DNA from: Apostichopus japonicus
Lineage: Eukaryota > Echinodermata > Holothuroidea > Aspidochirotida > Stichopodidae
Assembly (NCBI RefSeq): GCF_037975245.1
Contig: NC_092575.1
Location: 5,635,501-5,699,500, forward strand
Direction: 5' to 3'
Length of the DNA: 64,000 bases
Below, piece by piece: positions 39,601-50,541 of this stretch; positions within the stretch are counted from its first letter, which is position 1; each line of letters begins with the position of its first letter. A program made the position numbers and the translations under genes. Under the pieces are notes generated by a model. It ran no database searches. It was not told the origin of the DNA and was given only the letters and a program-made list of their open reading frames with translations.

Positions 39601-42600
39601 ATATTAATATATTAATTATTATATATCAATATCAATTGATATTAAATTGATATCAATATTCAATTAATATTAAATATCATTACAATTACTATTACTATCA
39701 ATATCAATATAAATATTATTAATATTATTATTATTATAATTATAAAGAAGTAAACCAAGTAAATTGGTGACTCACATCATAAATTGCAGAGAGAGTCTTT
39801 GCTTTCTTGCTCAGTTCTGGACCGACAGCGTTGAAGTTCTTGTCCCTCAGAACTGCAAACAATTCATCCGAAGAATTGAGAGGGATTTTCTTGTGATCTG
39901 ATTTCTTCTCCGTCGATAAATCTTTCTGTTGTTGTTGTTCTTCCGAATCTTTTCCTTTGCTAAATTTTTCGGGCGGAAACTTAGCAGTTCCTACAGAAGA
40001 AGACGAATGCAGTAACGAAAGAAACGAAACAGAGATGAGCCAGAAATAAGACGACGTCAACAATGAGATGGAGTCCAAAATATAGACGTTTTGTTTGAAA
40101 TACAGTTTTGAAATCGAACAATTCTCCATCTCTTTAGAATCAATACATAATATACGATGAATTCTCACTCGTGTTGCATTTCTCAAATGTTGGCAAACAG
40201 ATGTTACTACACTGGAAGATAGAGTAGCGTTAGATCCTTAGTCCGATGCTGATTTCAGTTTCAATCGTAGCTGTAGCCTATGTTTCAAATCCTATGAAAC
40301 AAATGGTTCTTACATTCATAAAAAGAGTCTTGCTTTAACCCTGGACGTCTCTCGTCTTTTGTAATCATACAATTTGAGGAAGGGTAAATATTTTTCATTC
40401 CTTTTCATTAAAACAGTTTCTTCATTTTATTTTCTCATAAGTACAAAAACAACGGTACACTTCTTGTAAAGGTCACTCAAGCTCCACTCGACCAGAAAAA
40501 CAGTTTCACAGCTCCTTCCAAAACTACGGAAGAAAATTTACATCTCGACCAAAACGGTAACTTAACCCAATTTAATGATTGGATGGGAGTGATGAATCTC
40601 AGTTCAACATTCATATGCTAATGAAGTATGGCCTAGTTACAATCTTCTATAAAATTGTCGTTTAGTGTCTAGTAGACTAAGAGTTGATATGTTGTGAGTG
40701 GTAATAGACTTACTCCAGGTGTTAAGACACCCTGTTCTAACACTAGTGCAGCTGTTCTCAGTTAATTCTCTACAAGGGGACAGAGAAGAACATTGGATGG
40801 ACAGAAAAATCAAAAGGTTGCTTTACCTCGATTAACTTAAAGCAATGTGCATGGTAGATCGGTTGGGTGCTCAAGCTTTGAAGCCCACATACTCAAATTT
40901 GTGAAAAATTGAGGGCCTAATTTTTTTCTAACAGTCCAATTTGAAATCTAACACTGACCGGAGCTGTGTCCGGAATTGAAATCGTACCACCAAGCAGATC
41001 TGGACTGCGTGACCAATACAGCCAAAAATACCCGGCAGTAGTTCAATGTACTATCACTGTTTATTGCTTGGTTGATACGGTTATATGATAACAGATCTTT
41101 GCATCGCAAATACGACCAGTTTAACTCAGTTGAAAGATATTTCTTTCAACCTCCTTTCCTCCAGTCCACTGAGTTTTAGAAAGTACATGATCTCATCTAA
41201 CTCTACAAAAATGTAACAAGACTAATAATTCAAAAAACAATATATTTTCTCACCATTTTGGAGATCGAAGAATTCGTCGATAAGGCCCTCGTAGGTGAGC
41301 TGTGTCGGCAGAGGGGTCAAAAGGTCACAGGTTCTGTCCAACAGGAGCATACTATCGAAGCAGGGTTCGCTTCTAAACTGACCGTCACCAATCTCTCGTC
41401 TCATTCTAGTGATCATGTCAGCAACAGTCTGCAAACAGAGAAAAACAGGAGTAAGAAATAGCACAGCCTTTGAAGATATCGTCACTTCAATAACGTTTTG
41501 GAACACTACCAAGAATCCTCAAAAAATTATTTTAAAAAATTGTCCTGATCAAATATTTGACAATATGCCAGGTCATTAATATTTCAGTCGAGAGATTAAG
41601 CTGAGACAAGAATAAAGATTACTTGAGACTTAACATCCCCTAGGCTAGCAATGGTAATTCCCGACCAAGCTTAGCAAAATATAGAGAGATATTGAATATT
41701 TGAACTTAATTCAAACCAATGACATTTATGGAATGAAATTTATGCAAATGACTTTGAAATTAATATTGCACAAATGTGCATAATGATCTCCAGCTAGACT
41801 GATCAAAATATTAACCAATTAAAGGGTGTGAAGACTCGCACAAAAAGAAATTTCAAAGGCCGGTAATCTGACCTAGTTTGGAATGAGGTGTAACAGAAGT
41901 GTTAGACACCACCATCTATCACAGAAAATATGCACACAGCTTGCTACCGTCGGTAATTAGACACTAGTGTACAGTCAGTACATACAGCTGCGGTCAATAC
42001 CCACAGCACAGTGTACAAACGATACAGCGATGGACATCTCAGGTCCAGCTAAAGATAACCAGGTATCATGTTTCACAACTGTCTGCATTTTGTAGCGACA
42101 AGCAGAAAAGTTCACTTGCAAGCAACGGAAAGTTAACTTTTTCAGAGCGCGACACGCTGTTTGGGGCGAGTCTTCAATGCCTTTAAGCCCACCCTAAGGC
42201 ATCACTATGGATGTAACTGTGCCATAAATTACACAACACAACATGGCAGATTTACCAGGTGAGGCTAGTCTGTACCAAGTTAAAGTGGAAATATTCCTAA
42301 TTATGCAATACCCACAAGCATACGAGGTTCTTATCAGATGAGGCTAGCCTCTACCAATTTGACGTGAAATATTGTTGAAATAAATACACAATAACACATT
42401 ACTAAGATGTAACTGTACCATGTATGATAAGATCATGTGAGGCTACCATTTGAGAATAGCCTGTATACAAAGATGGAGTTGAATAGCCCCCTCTATTGAG
42501 TCTGCACTGAGATGGATTACAAGATCCTCAACTACACTGAGTATAACCCTGAAGACTTAATGAAGCATGATCACAGACTGATTCTGCATTTACACAGAAT

Positions 42601-45600
42601 CAATCTTGCCCATTCAGAAAAGTAAAATAAACTTTTACCCTAACCAACAAGCTGTCATTTTAACATTGGAGGTATAGCTGAGATGATGTACTAATAATAC
42701 AGAATAATAGACATGTATCCTACAGAATATTAGACATCCTTTAATACAGAATATTAGACATCCTTTAATACAGAATATTAGACATCCTTTAATACAGAAT
42801 ATTAGACATCCTTTAATACAGAATATTAGACATCCTTTAATACAGAATATTAGACATCCTTTAATACAGAATATTAGACATCCTCCTCATAAGTTTCGAT
42901 ATCTTGTTTGTTTTCATATTTATGACGATACCTACCTTTGCAAGCTGTGATATTAACATTGGAGGACCGTATAGCTGAGATCATGTACTAATAGAGAATA
43001 GTAAACATCCTTTAAACAGAGTATTAGACATCCTCCTCATAAGTTTTGATATCTTGTTTGTTTTCATATTTATGACGATACCTACCTTGCAAGCTGTGAT
43101 ATTAACATTGGAGGTATAGCTGAAATCATGTACTAATAGAGAATATTAGAAATCCTTTAATACAGAAAATTAGACATCCTTCTTATAAGTTTTGATATCT
43201 AGTTTGTTTTCATATTTATGATGATACCTAACTTTGCAAGCTGTCATTTTAACATTGGAGGACCGTATAGCTGAGATCATAAACTAACATAGATATCCTA
43301 TAACACAGAATATTAGACATCCTCCTCATAAGTTTCGATATCTTGTTTGTTTTCATATTTATGACGATACCTACCTTTGCAAGCTGTGATATTAACATTG
43401 GAGGTATAGCTGAAATCATGTACTAATGGAGAATATTAGAAATCCTTTAACACAGAAAATTAGACATCCTTCTTATAAGTTTTGATATCTAGTTTGTTTT
43501 CATATTTATGACAATACCTACCTTTTGCAAGCTGTCATTTTAACATTGGAGGTATAGCTGAGATCATGTACTAATATAGATATCCTATAACACAGAATAT
43601 TAGACATCCTCCTCATAAGTTTCCATATGTAGTTTGTTTTTATATTTATGATGATACCTAACTTTGCAAGCTGTCATATTAACATCGGAGGACCGTATAG
43701 CTGAGATCATAAACTAACATAGACATCCTTTAATACAGAATATTAGACATCCTCCTCATAACTTTCCATATGTAGTTTGTTTTTATATGCATGACGATAC
43801 ATACCTTTGCACATTTGCCCTTGCCATATACTTTAGGTATGATCCCATACATGGCTTGCATCTTCATCAGAGCTCTGGCTACATAATGCATGGTGGTGAA
43901 GTCATTCAGCAGATAACATTCCTGTCAAATGGCCAAATAATAAATAAATATACAAACCAACCAATTAATCGATAAATATATAAAGATGAAACATTAATGG
44001 GGGTGGATTACTTTGTATTCCTCTTTCTTCCCCACCACCACCAGTAGAGACAATTCAGTAACAAATAGAAACCACAATCGTAGACTTAAAAATATCAGAT
44101 ATGGATTTACATTATATCTACAAGGCTTTGAATTTTGAGGTGACCTGCCGAGATACAGTTCTTCTAAGCAGAGAATGCTTGATGATCTATGAAACGCCTT
44201 CCCACCATACAACCTCATGGTCTCAACTTCCAAGAAGGAAATGGCTAACTCCCCGCCCCCTCCAAGTCCCCCCCCTGCCCTCATTTCTTCCTACCCTTTC
44301 CCTACCTCTTCTCTTCATTCTTCATGTCTTTACTTTCTTCCCTTCATCCCATCTACCTCCATTACTAATTTACTGCCTCTCTGCCTAAATTCTATCTCTT
44401 CAGCCCTTTCGACACTGTCTTTTGAATGAGTTCATCATTCCTTGAACTGTGATTTCAGTGGACGGTTACTACTTGAGGTACCAATTGTGCAAAACTCATT
44501 ACCACAAAAAAAAAACAATCTTAAATGTGTTTCTTGTCACATCAGTATGTAACAGAGGATAACTATTTTCAAGCCTTGTACCTGAAAACATGATGACGAT
44601 TATAAGTATTGCATATGTGATGACTACCTTTCATCTTAACTGAAAACTCTACAGAAGGCCCGGTTTTGGGCCCCTCACATTACGACAAGAATATTTTTCC
44701 TGAACAACTTTGGCTCACCACTATCCAAACATTATATCCACAACATTTCCGCAGATTTGGCCAACCACTCTAGCAGAAGAAGCATTTTTCACGTTTACAG
44801 AAAATGACCACTCGTGACCTCAAATGACCTTCCAATTTATACAAATATGATCGAATGTATGGGACCTTAACTCACACAAACTGCTGACAAAATTTCAGCC
44901 AAATCGAATGAAAAATGACAAAATGGCAGTCATTCAAACACAGTGGCAAAAAGTGACAGAATTTTGGCAGAATCGCACGATTGCCATAGCTCGGCCGAAA
45001 GAGCTAAACATTGGTGAATATTTGATATATTTTTGCTACAATCACAAACCTTAAAGGACACCTCACTTTCCATAGACAACAAATCACTGTCTAATGGTAG
45101 CAACTCCAGACAGTATTCACCGACATTCTTGAAGAAACCGTAAACCTGCAGATCCTGACAAAACGAAAAAGGAAAAAGAGTTATGCCCCAAATTTCAGCA
45201 AGAATAAATCAAGTATGTTTGTTAACACACCATTAAAAAAGTAAATCTTCAAATTACATATATAAAAAAAAAAAAATCTCTTTTTCATCGAACACAAGTG
45301 ACTTTATGACCAGGAACTTTTCCGCAAAGAAGCAATGCTAAAACTTATACCTATAGTACTCGCTGATTCATAACAGTGTGATGAACCTTTCTGACTGAGA
45401 AACTAGAACCAGTCACACAGTAACTGACTGAATGTGACCTGATACAACTCCATGGTTGTAACAGTGGGAAACTGACATATAGTCAGACAGTGTGCTTGTG
45501 CTTATGGCTGTCCAGAGTTAGTCACTTTTTAAGAGGTGTATAATTCAGTCGACACGACCCCACATGCAAGCCTTTTCCCGGCTTACAGTTTGGGGTGTTT

Positions 45601-48064
45601 TTACGACTGCCCAGCTTAAACGAACGTGATGAACCACTGGGAAACGGTTCCGAATTTGACCTACACGAGTGCAGGTGGTAAACAGAACACAGTCATTCAG
45701 TGTCTGCTCATGAGTCATTCAGTGTGCAATCTGAGACTATGGAGTTTTACGAATGTCGACAAATTGGTCAAAACCGTCAAGTTGAGTTGGGTCACCTTCA
45801 GTTGAGCTATGTGCAGCTGGCTCAAGGCAAACACTGACATGTGAATGAATCCTAAACATAATTGTTCTTTGGGAAGTTTGTCCGAATAAAGCTTCATTTC
45901 ATTCACGTTCGATTAAACTGTTGTAAAGAGGTACAGCTTGAAATGACTGTTTTTACTGGTGGCTATTGCTATTGTGCCCAACATGGTCACTGCCATCTTC
46001 CTCCCCTAATTCCCCCCTCCCCACCCCTGGCCCTTTTATCAGAATTTCAAAAGAACCAAAACCAAGCTACATAGTAAATATAGATACATAGGCTCCAAGA
46101 AATATATATATCAAACTCTCAACCTCAAAATTACAGGGATCTCATACTGACCTTTAACTTCTGACAGCAAAGTGTACTCTTCATTGGCACAAAGTAGATG
46201 TTGTATTCTCGATGGAAGCGACTGCCGACCTCTTCGGTCTTTCGTATACAGTCTGCCACCACCTCTATCAGTTCTAGTTTAGGCCGTACCAGGAATATGA
46301 CGCTCTGTATCGCACTGGCACCAGCTCCGGTTGCGATGGGTAGTCGTCCAGGGTTGAGAGGGAACATCCTATCCACTTCGTTTTCCTAAAATTAAAGAAA
46401 GAGAGAATTCCAATATCTTAGCCCTACCACGAAATGTCAAGAATGATATCTTAAAATGGTTTTACTCACTCAAAAAATTGCAGAAGCCCCTCCCTCCCCA
46501 ACCACCCCCAACCAAACTGTACAAAGCTTGAATCAGATGAATAACCAGGTTTCAATATGCAATTTGTGAAACATACATTACAATTAGTAATGTCTACCTT
46601 TTTGGTCCTCTCTAATTGTGCACATTGGAGTTGATAACAGTGTCACACATACATACATAAGGACACACATAGGGACTTACCCGAAGTAATGAATATTCAG
46701 CAATAAGTCCAACCGGTCCAGTTAACTGGTGATCCCAAACAAGTGCCTATTGACGAGGAATATACAGTAAATTATTTTATAATAATTTCACTCATAAACT
46801 TGAATTATGGATCCAGAATGTCAAGAGCTCGAAATTATACCCTCAGGTTATAAAATGAAAAGAAACAACGTGGCTATTTTTACGACCAGGAGTAACAATA
46901 ATTTCCGGTTACGCATGCGCAGTTGCTTTAACGTGGCTATTGTTACGACCAGGAGTAACAATAATTTCCGGTTAGGCATGCGCAGTTGCTTTATGTACTT
47001 AACTGCGCATGCGTAACCGGATTTCGCCGATGTCGTAAGAACAGTTTACAAATAATTGTTACTCCTGGTCGTAAGAATAGCCACGGCCAAAAAGAAAAGG
47101 TCGGCATGGATACCACAGGATAGTAAGGAGGTGGCCACGACAAGCCATAACTTGATACGAGACATTTCTGAACAGTAACTTTGCCTTCAACAGAGTGATA
47201 ATTACATTGTGACAGAAAAAAAACCTATAGAAATTGGTATCACTACTATAATAGCCTACGCTAAGGTGACCAGACGTCCCCGATTTTCGCGGACAGTCCC
47301 CGATTACAGTGTGCTGTCCCCGATGAACAAGTGTCCCCAAAAATGTCCCAATTCGTCAAAATGTTCAGGAATTTCGAAAATATCCCACATTATTAGTAAA
47401 ATAATTGTAAAAACAAAATTTAGTCAAGTGTGCAGTCGCAGAACGAAACTAACCAGTATTTCAGGTGGGCCAGTGTAAAGTGGAAACACTGTTAAAATAT
47501 ATTTGAGATCGATCTAGCCTAGCACTCTTTCGTAAAGCAAGTAAAATTCATCTAAGAAAACGCTACTTTTTGGAAAATAAAATTGATTTAAAAGGTGCTT
47601 CTAAGTATCACCATTTAACATCCAAGCACCTTAGGCACTTGAAAATTTTCCAGGACACCCCCACCCCTTCCCCATATATATATACGCAATTAATGTCCCT
47701 GATTCCAGTCAAGAAAATATTGTCACCTTAGCCTACGCCCCTCCCATTCAGAACAGTTATGGTAATAGCATAATGCTAGTTACAAACCAAAGTCCTATAT
47801 AGCCTAGGCCTATAACTTGTGAAAGTAATTCAACAATAATGATTCAATAGGCCCATGCAAGAAGAGTAGTAATATTTCGTCATAGACACAGGCAAACTGC
47901 ATGTTGAGTGTTGTTAGGCCGAAGAGTAAGCTCAGTAAAAGTAACTACTTTTATGGGGCTACCTTGCTGCCAGGACAATCTCGCAGACACCTCAAAAGGT
48001 CGGATCTTGCCTTGTTTCTCCATAAAGCAAGATTGACCCTCCCACCACTAAGATGAGATGACAT
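30672..48064 (-). CDS. VPS33A: Vacuolar protein sorting-associated protein 33A (Sec1/Munc18 family)
   Basis: SM-family subunit of the HOPS and CORVET tethering complexes; it promotes SNARE assembly for late endosome, lysosome and autophagosome fusion. Fourteen minus-strand exons: 48064-47963, 46746-46681, 46385-46152, 45154-45050, 43921-43805, 41428-41254, 39990-39776, 39264-39174, 37518-37444, 36414-36335, 34036-33950, 32485-32185, 31797-31672 and 30805-30672. They join without a frame break to 635 residues (human 596). Family blocks: start [49 protein letters not shown] and [12 protein letters not shown] (about residues 236-262), [42 protein letters not shown] and [16 protein letters not shown] (about 568-583). 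Extra length comes mainly from a Gln/Lys-rich insert in exon 7 (EEQQQQKD) and a charged C-terminal tail. VPS33A fits better than VPS33B. Confidence 0.96.
30961..31090. repeat. G-rich homopolymer tracts
   Basis: Runs of up to ~16 G interrupted by GGGGGGAAGGTTCAGTCA-like text, in the last VPS33A intron. Only low-complexity sequence is seen. Confidence 0.6.
34051..36178. repeat. 2.1-kb minisatellite, ~117-bp unit, about 18 copies
   Basis: The phrase AACAGAATATGTACTCT recurs at about 34064, 34181, 34297 and 34413 and so on at 116-118-bp spacing. Each unit also carries AGGACATGGTCAAGATGT, AACACAGACATATTACACA, GCAAGACAGGAAATAGTA and ATGGCATGGTTATGTTGGAG. Variant units (GTTACACAGC, ATGGATGTGTTGAAG, AGATATTAAAC) recur together at about 35.27, 35.63 and 35.87 kb, showing multi-unit duplications. 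The array fills the VPS33A intron between exons 10 and 11, starting ~15 bp from the exon 11 acceptor. Two short minus-strand open frames here are repeat translations. Confidence 0.93.
37325..37442. repeat. Short degenerate repeat of CAGACTGCAGACCA type beside VPS33A exon 9
   Basis: Words such as CAGACTGCAGACCA, GCAGACCGACAAGAGACCA, and CAGACTGACTGCAGACCAG are arranged in degenerate tandem and run up to the exon 9 splice donor (minus strand, 37443-37442). The 87-codon plus-strand frame across it is low-complexity. Confidence 0.6.
37714..38308. mobile_element. TTAA-flanked MITE (37945-38308) beside a 5' fragment of the same family
   Basis: A ~364-bp element at 37945-38308 starts TTAAAGGGAGTGAAGACT and ends GGGGCGAGTCTTCAATG, the terminal inverted repeat of the family seen at 41819-42186; its right TTAA has decayed. 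A second, truncated left end (TTAAAGGGTGTGAAGACT) lies at 37714-37790. Between them lies the dispersed repeat also found at 15588-15975. The block is in a VPS33A intron. Confidence 0.75.
39538..39745. repeat. AT-rich (AATATT/GATATT)n simple repeat
   Basis: About 200 bp almost wholly of A and T, in words such as AATATTAATATT, GATATTGATATT and ATCAATATCAAT. It lies 30 bp from the exon 7 splice donor of VPS33A. Confidence 0.85.
41819..42186. mobile_element. 368-bp MITE with TTAA target duplication
   Basis: TTAA stands at 41819-41822 and 42183-42186. Reading inward, the left end is AGGGTGTGAAGACTCGC and the right end on the opposite strand AGGCATTGAAGACTCGC, so the termini are imperfect inverted repeats. 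The interior (GTGTTAGACACCACCATC, TAGACACTAGTGTACAGTCA, TTTTGTAGCGACAAG) is shared with 37945-38308. TTAA duplication is typical of piggyBac-type elements, but the termini are not the usual CCCT type, so the superfamily is open. It lies in the VPS33A intron between exons 6 and 7. Confidence 0.8.
42645..43809. repeat. ~146-bp tandem array including copies of the VPS33A exon 5 splice-donor region
   Basis: Units share GCAAGCTGT(C/G)ATATTAACATT, GGAGG(ACC)GTATAGCTGAGAT, AGAATATTAGACATCC, TCCTCATAAGTTT and ATGACGATACCTACCTTTG. The last phrase recurs at about 42923, 43073, 43220, 43364, 43510 and 43640 and aligns with the true exon 5 donor (minus strand) at 43805/43804, which is the final member of the array. 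In the first unit a 24-bp sub-repeat (CAGAATATTAGACATCCTTT plus four bases) is expanded to seven copies at 42723-42890. Confidence 0.88.
44230..45049. other. VPS33A intron sequence without further features
   Basis: CT-rich between about 44240 and 44420; the rest is unique-looking with short open frames only. A stretch near 44640-45010 has the uniform style of an old dispersed repeat, but no second copy is present in the window. Confidence 0.35.
46869..47085. mobile_element. Fold-back MITE with ~60-80-bp arms, one arm duplicated
   Basis: The left part has two direct copies (about 46869-46929 and 46931-46993) of CGTGGCTATT..TACGACCAGGAGTAACAATAATTTCCGGTTACGCATGCGCAGTT. The right part (about 47003-47085) is the reverse complement: AACTGCGCATGCGTAACCGG, then AATTGTTACTCCTGGTCGTAAGAATAGCCACG after ~30 bp of different sequence. 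RNA or single-stranded DNA from here would fold into a long hairpin. It lies in the first VPS33A intron. Confidence 0.8.
47255..47737. mobile_element. 471-bp terminal-inverted-repeat element
   Basis: The element at 47261-47731 starts CTAAGGTGACCAGACGTCCC and ends GTCACCTTAG, giving 10-bp perfect inverted termini. CCTACG stands directly outside both ends (47255-47260 and 47732-47737). The interior has repeated GTCCCCGATT-like words near the left end. GGTGACCAGACGTCC termini are known from DNA transposons, but hAT insertion would give 8 bp, so the superfamily is uncertain. No transposase frame is present. It lies in the first VPS33A intron. Confidence 0.7.
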
Positions 48065-48349
48065 AGTGCCAACGAAAGGAACAATTTTATGGCGTGTGTA
48101 TTCGAAAGAAGTGGTTCATCCTCTGTCTGATGTTCTAGTTTCTCTGTTTACTTCGTCTGAACCCACAGTCCCAGACCGATTCAGCTCAATTTGGTCTTGT
48201 GATAGATGTAAATATATAGTTTAGCTGTGTCTGTTAAACTGATTTGTTCGTAACTTTAACTGTAACTGAGGAAATCCCACTCTGGTAATTCCCAGCACTA
48301 CTGACTAGGCCTTGTTCACTCTTCTAACGCCTATGGAGAAATGGAAAAT

Positions 48350-48795
48350 AGACCGGTGTGAAGTTAGATACCTATTCCCCGTTCCTCGTTCGACATTCGC
48401 GAATGAGTAACTGCTACCTATTCAGTTGCGTATTCGACAATGGTATCGACGTAACACCTTTGGCAAGACAAAAGCTTTCTTAAAAGATGTTCAACATTTG
48501 GTCGTGGAAAGAGGTTTATCTATGGCCCATGGGTCATATGAACTCTAATTACTATGTAGAAGGGTACCATAATGCATCTTGCCCGGTCCACATAGTTCTT
48601 GACCAACTAAAATGACTAGTACTTCATCAGTTCTTAAATTAATGTAAAAAAACTTACTTTAGGCCCTAATCAAGACTAGCAAGCCTTGGACCACCTTACC
48701 AATGGGTCATATGAATTCTTAACACATTGTAGAAGTGTACCATAATGCGTCTTGCCCGGTCCAAAGAGTGCTTGACCAATTAAAATGACCATGTA
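48350..48795. repeat. Dispersed satellite-like repeat, short copy
   Basis: Starts ACCGGTGTGAAGTTAGATAC and matches 57243-57690 over about 440 bp. It includes GGTCGTGGAAAGAGGTTTATC and two tandem units with ATGGGTCATATGAA, GTACCATAATGC and TCTTGCCCGGTCCA. It lies just upstream of the VPS33A start codon (minus strand), so it may overlap that gene's promoter region. Confidence 0.85.
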
Positions 48796-48865
48796 ATTTT
48801 CGCCGTTGACTTTCCAGTTACCCGCCGTAATTGCATTGAATAGCAGGTGGCGATTGCTACCCGAA

Positions 48866-50056
48866 CGTGCGCTGTGCACATACCATGACGTCGTTTTCAT
48901 TGAGAACAGCGGTTTTGGGATTGTTTTGTGCTGTTCGACAAAGGAAAAACTGTTTTTATATTTCGGTTGTTCCTCTCAATAATTTTTCGAGGAATATCAA
49001 AATGTGTGTTTTGTCGAACAGGGCAACGGAAGCCCCGACAAGCCGTCCTGGCCTGTTAATTGTCATTATATGAATAATTGAAATGTTGGTGGATCATGGT
49101 TGGGAGATGATGTGGCACCATAAATAGCCTTTCGTACATCTGTAAAACACTTGATTGTTCTTCGGGTATTATTCAATATGTGTTCACCCAATTATTCTGG
49201 CAGCTACTCTTTCCACAGTCCCTCATAACAAGACTACATGCTTTTGTGTACCTTTATTGCGGCGATGACCCTTTTCTTGCATCTTGCAATATATACCCTA
49301 CCGTGTTCGTTTAGCTTCGTGGTGGATAAGAAAATACGGCAAGACATAAAGGAGGAATTCACCTTGTGAAGAAATGAAGCCCTCTTCAATTGAAAATTTG
49401 GTAGCTTTTTCTAAGCAAAACTTGACATAAAAATGGCCACAATTTTTGGGGAAATTCTCAAGCTTCGTGAAGGATTCAAGAATTTTGCAAATTAGCGTCC
49501 CATTCCAGTGGGGTAACGTTACGATTGGTCAATGTAATTAAGGCGTGTCGTGGGCCGTGTATCGTGGGCACAAGTTCTTCCACCATAATATTAAACTGGA
49601 CAAGACTACATAGTTCGCCCAAATAATTCTTACTGCACTTATATCATTTTGCATGCACAAGGCTTGTTTGCATTTTCTGTTGCAGAGTCCGACTCGCAAA
49701 GAGATGAAATCTTATGCAACAGAAATGAATAAATATCGTTGAAATTTCTGTGTACGTTTTGTAGTGTATGAAACATAAATAGCGCCAAAAGGGAAAGGAA
49801 GAATCCGTAGTTTTACCGTGACAGGAGGAGCACTACACTGAGTAAATTAAAACAGAATTCTATGGTGCTGGGGTAGGAGGAGGCCGGGAGGGTGGTTGAT
49901 CGTCTCACCTAGGCAAGAGTAGGGCTTTTGGGTACCTGGTGTGAGGGGTGTGTGGGTGGGGGGCACATTTTCGTCACCATTTTGAGAAAACTTTATTTTA
50001 GTAAATGGGAAGTAGATGCAAATTGGTTCTATCAGTTATTTATTTTCAGTACCTTT
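48866..50056. other. Upstream of VPS33A, no clear gene
   Basis: A spaced inverted repeat, TGTTCGACAAA near 48932 and TTTGTCGAACA near 49011, is visible. Otherwise there are only short open frames without resemblance. Confidence 0.4.
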
Positions 50057-50245
50057 CTAAATAGGATCTCCGTTTGGAAGAAACTTAGGGGACAGCTCAG
50101 AGCCACACGTGCTTGAATGTTTAACGTTCTTCTGTCCGTCATTGATGTACTCTCTTCGCTTCTTCTTATATGCGATAGTTGCACAGGTTGTTATTGAAAC
50201 TGTCAGTAACATCCTGATGATTTCTGGCCGTACACGGATCCTCGC
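50057..50245 (-). CDS. Possible terminal exon of a FAM162-like (UPF0389) small membrane protein
   Basis: Minus-strand frame of 62 residues ending in TAG, preceded by a plausible acceptor (pyrimidine-rich stretch ending CCTGGCAAG). It encodes ARIRVRPEIIRMLLTV, a hydrophobic segment of about 17 residues, then YKKKRREYINDGQKN and a polar tail. FAM162 proteins have the same order: a basic R(I/V)RV-like motif, one membrane segment, then GKKA and a charged tail. Resemblance is weak and no upstream exon was recognised between 50.3 and 58.9 kb, so it may be a chance frame, a partial gene or a retrocopy remnant. Confidence 0.3.
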   Translation of the reverse strand, partial: ARIRVRPEIIRMLLTVSITTCATIAYKKKRREYINDGQKNVKHSSTCGSELSPKFLPNGDPI

Positions 50246-50541
50246 CTTGCCAGGAATTAATGACACAGAAAAGCATAAGAAACAACGGAGACTTTCTTGA
50301 TTTGTTCTCACCGAAATGATACTACATTTATCTTAAACTATTAAAAATTTTCTTAGTTAGATTTGGATTTTCCCACACCAAAACCAATCTTCCTCCTGTG
50401 AAGTACGCGTTCGACACTAACGTAACGTCTGTTAACGGGATGCTCACTCGAGGCTTCCGTACAAATATATTACCGTATGACTTTCAGTTTTCAGTGTCGC
50501 TGTATACAGTTCATCATTTACATTAAGCTGACTTAGTGAAC

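Noticed and set aside
42723-42890. CRISPR-like array of regular 24-bp repeats
   Set aside because: The repeats are head-to-tail with no spacers and lie in an animal intron; this is a minisatellite.
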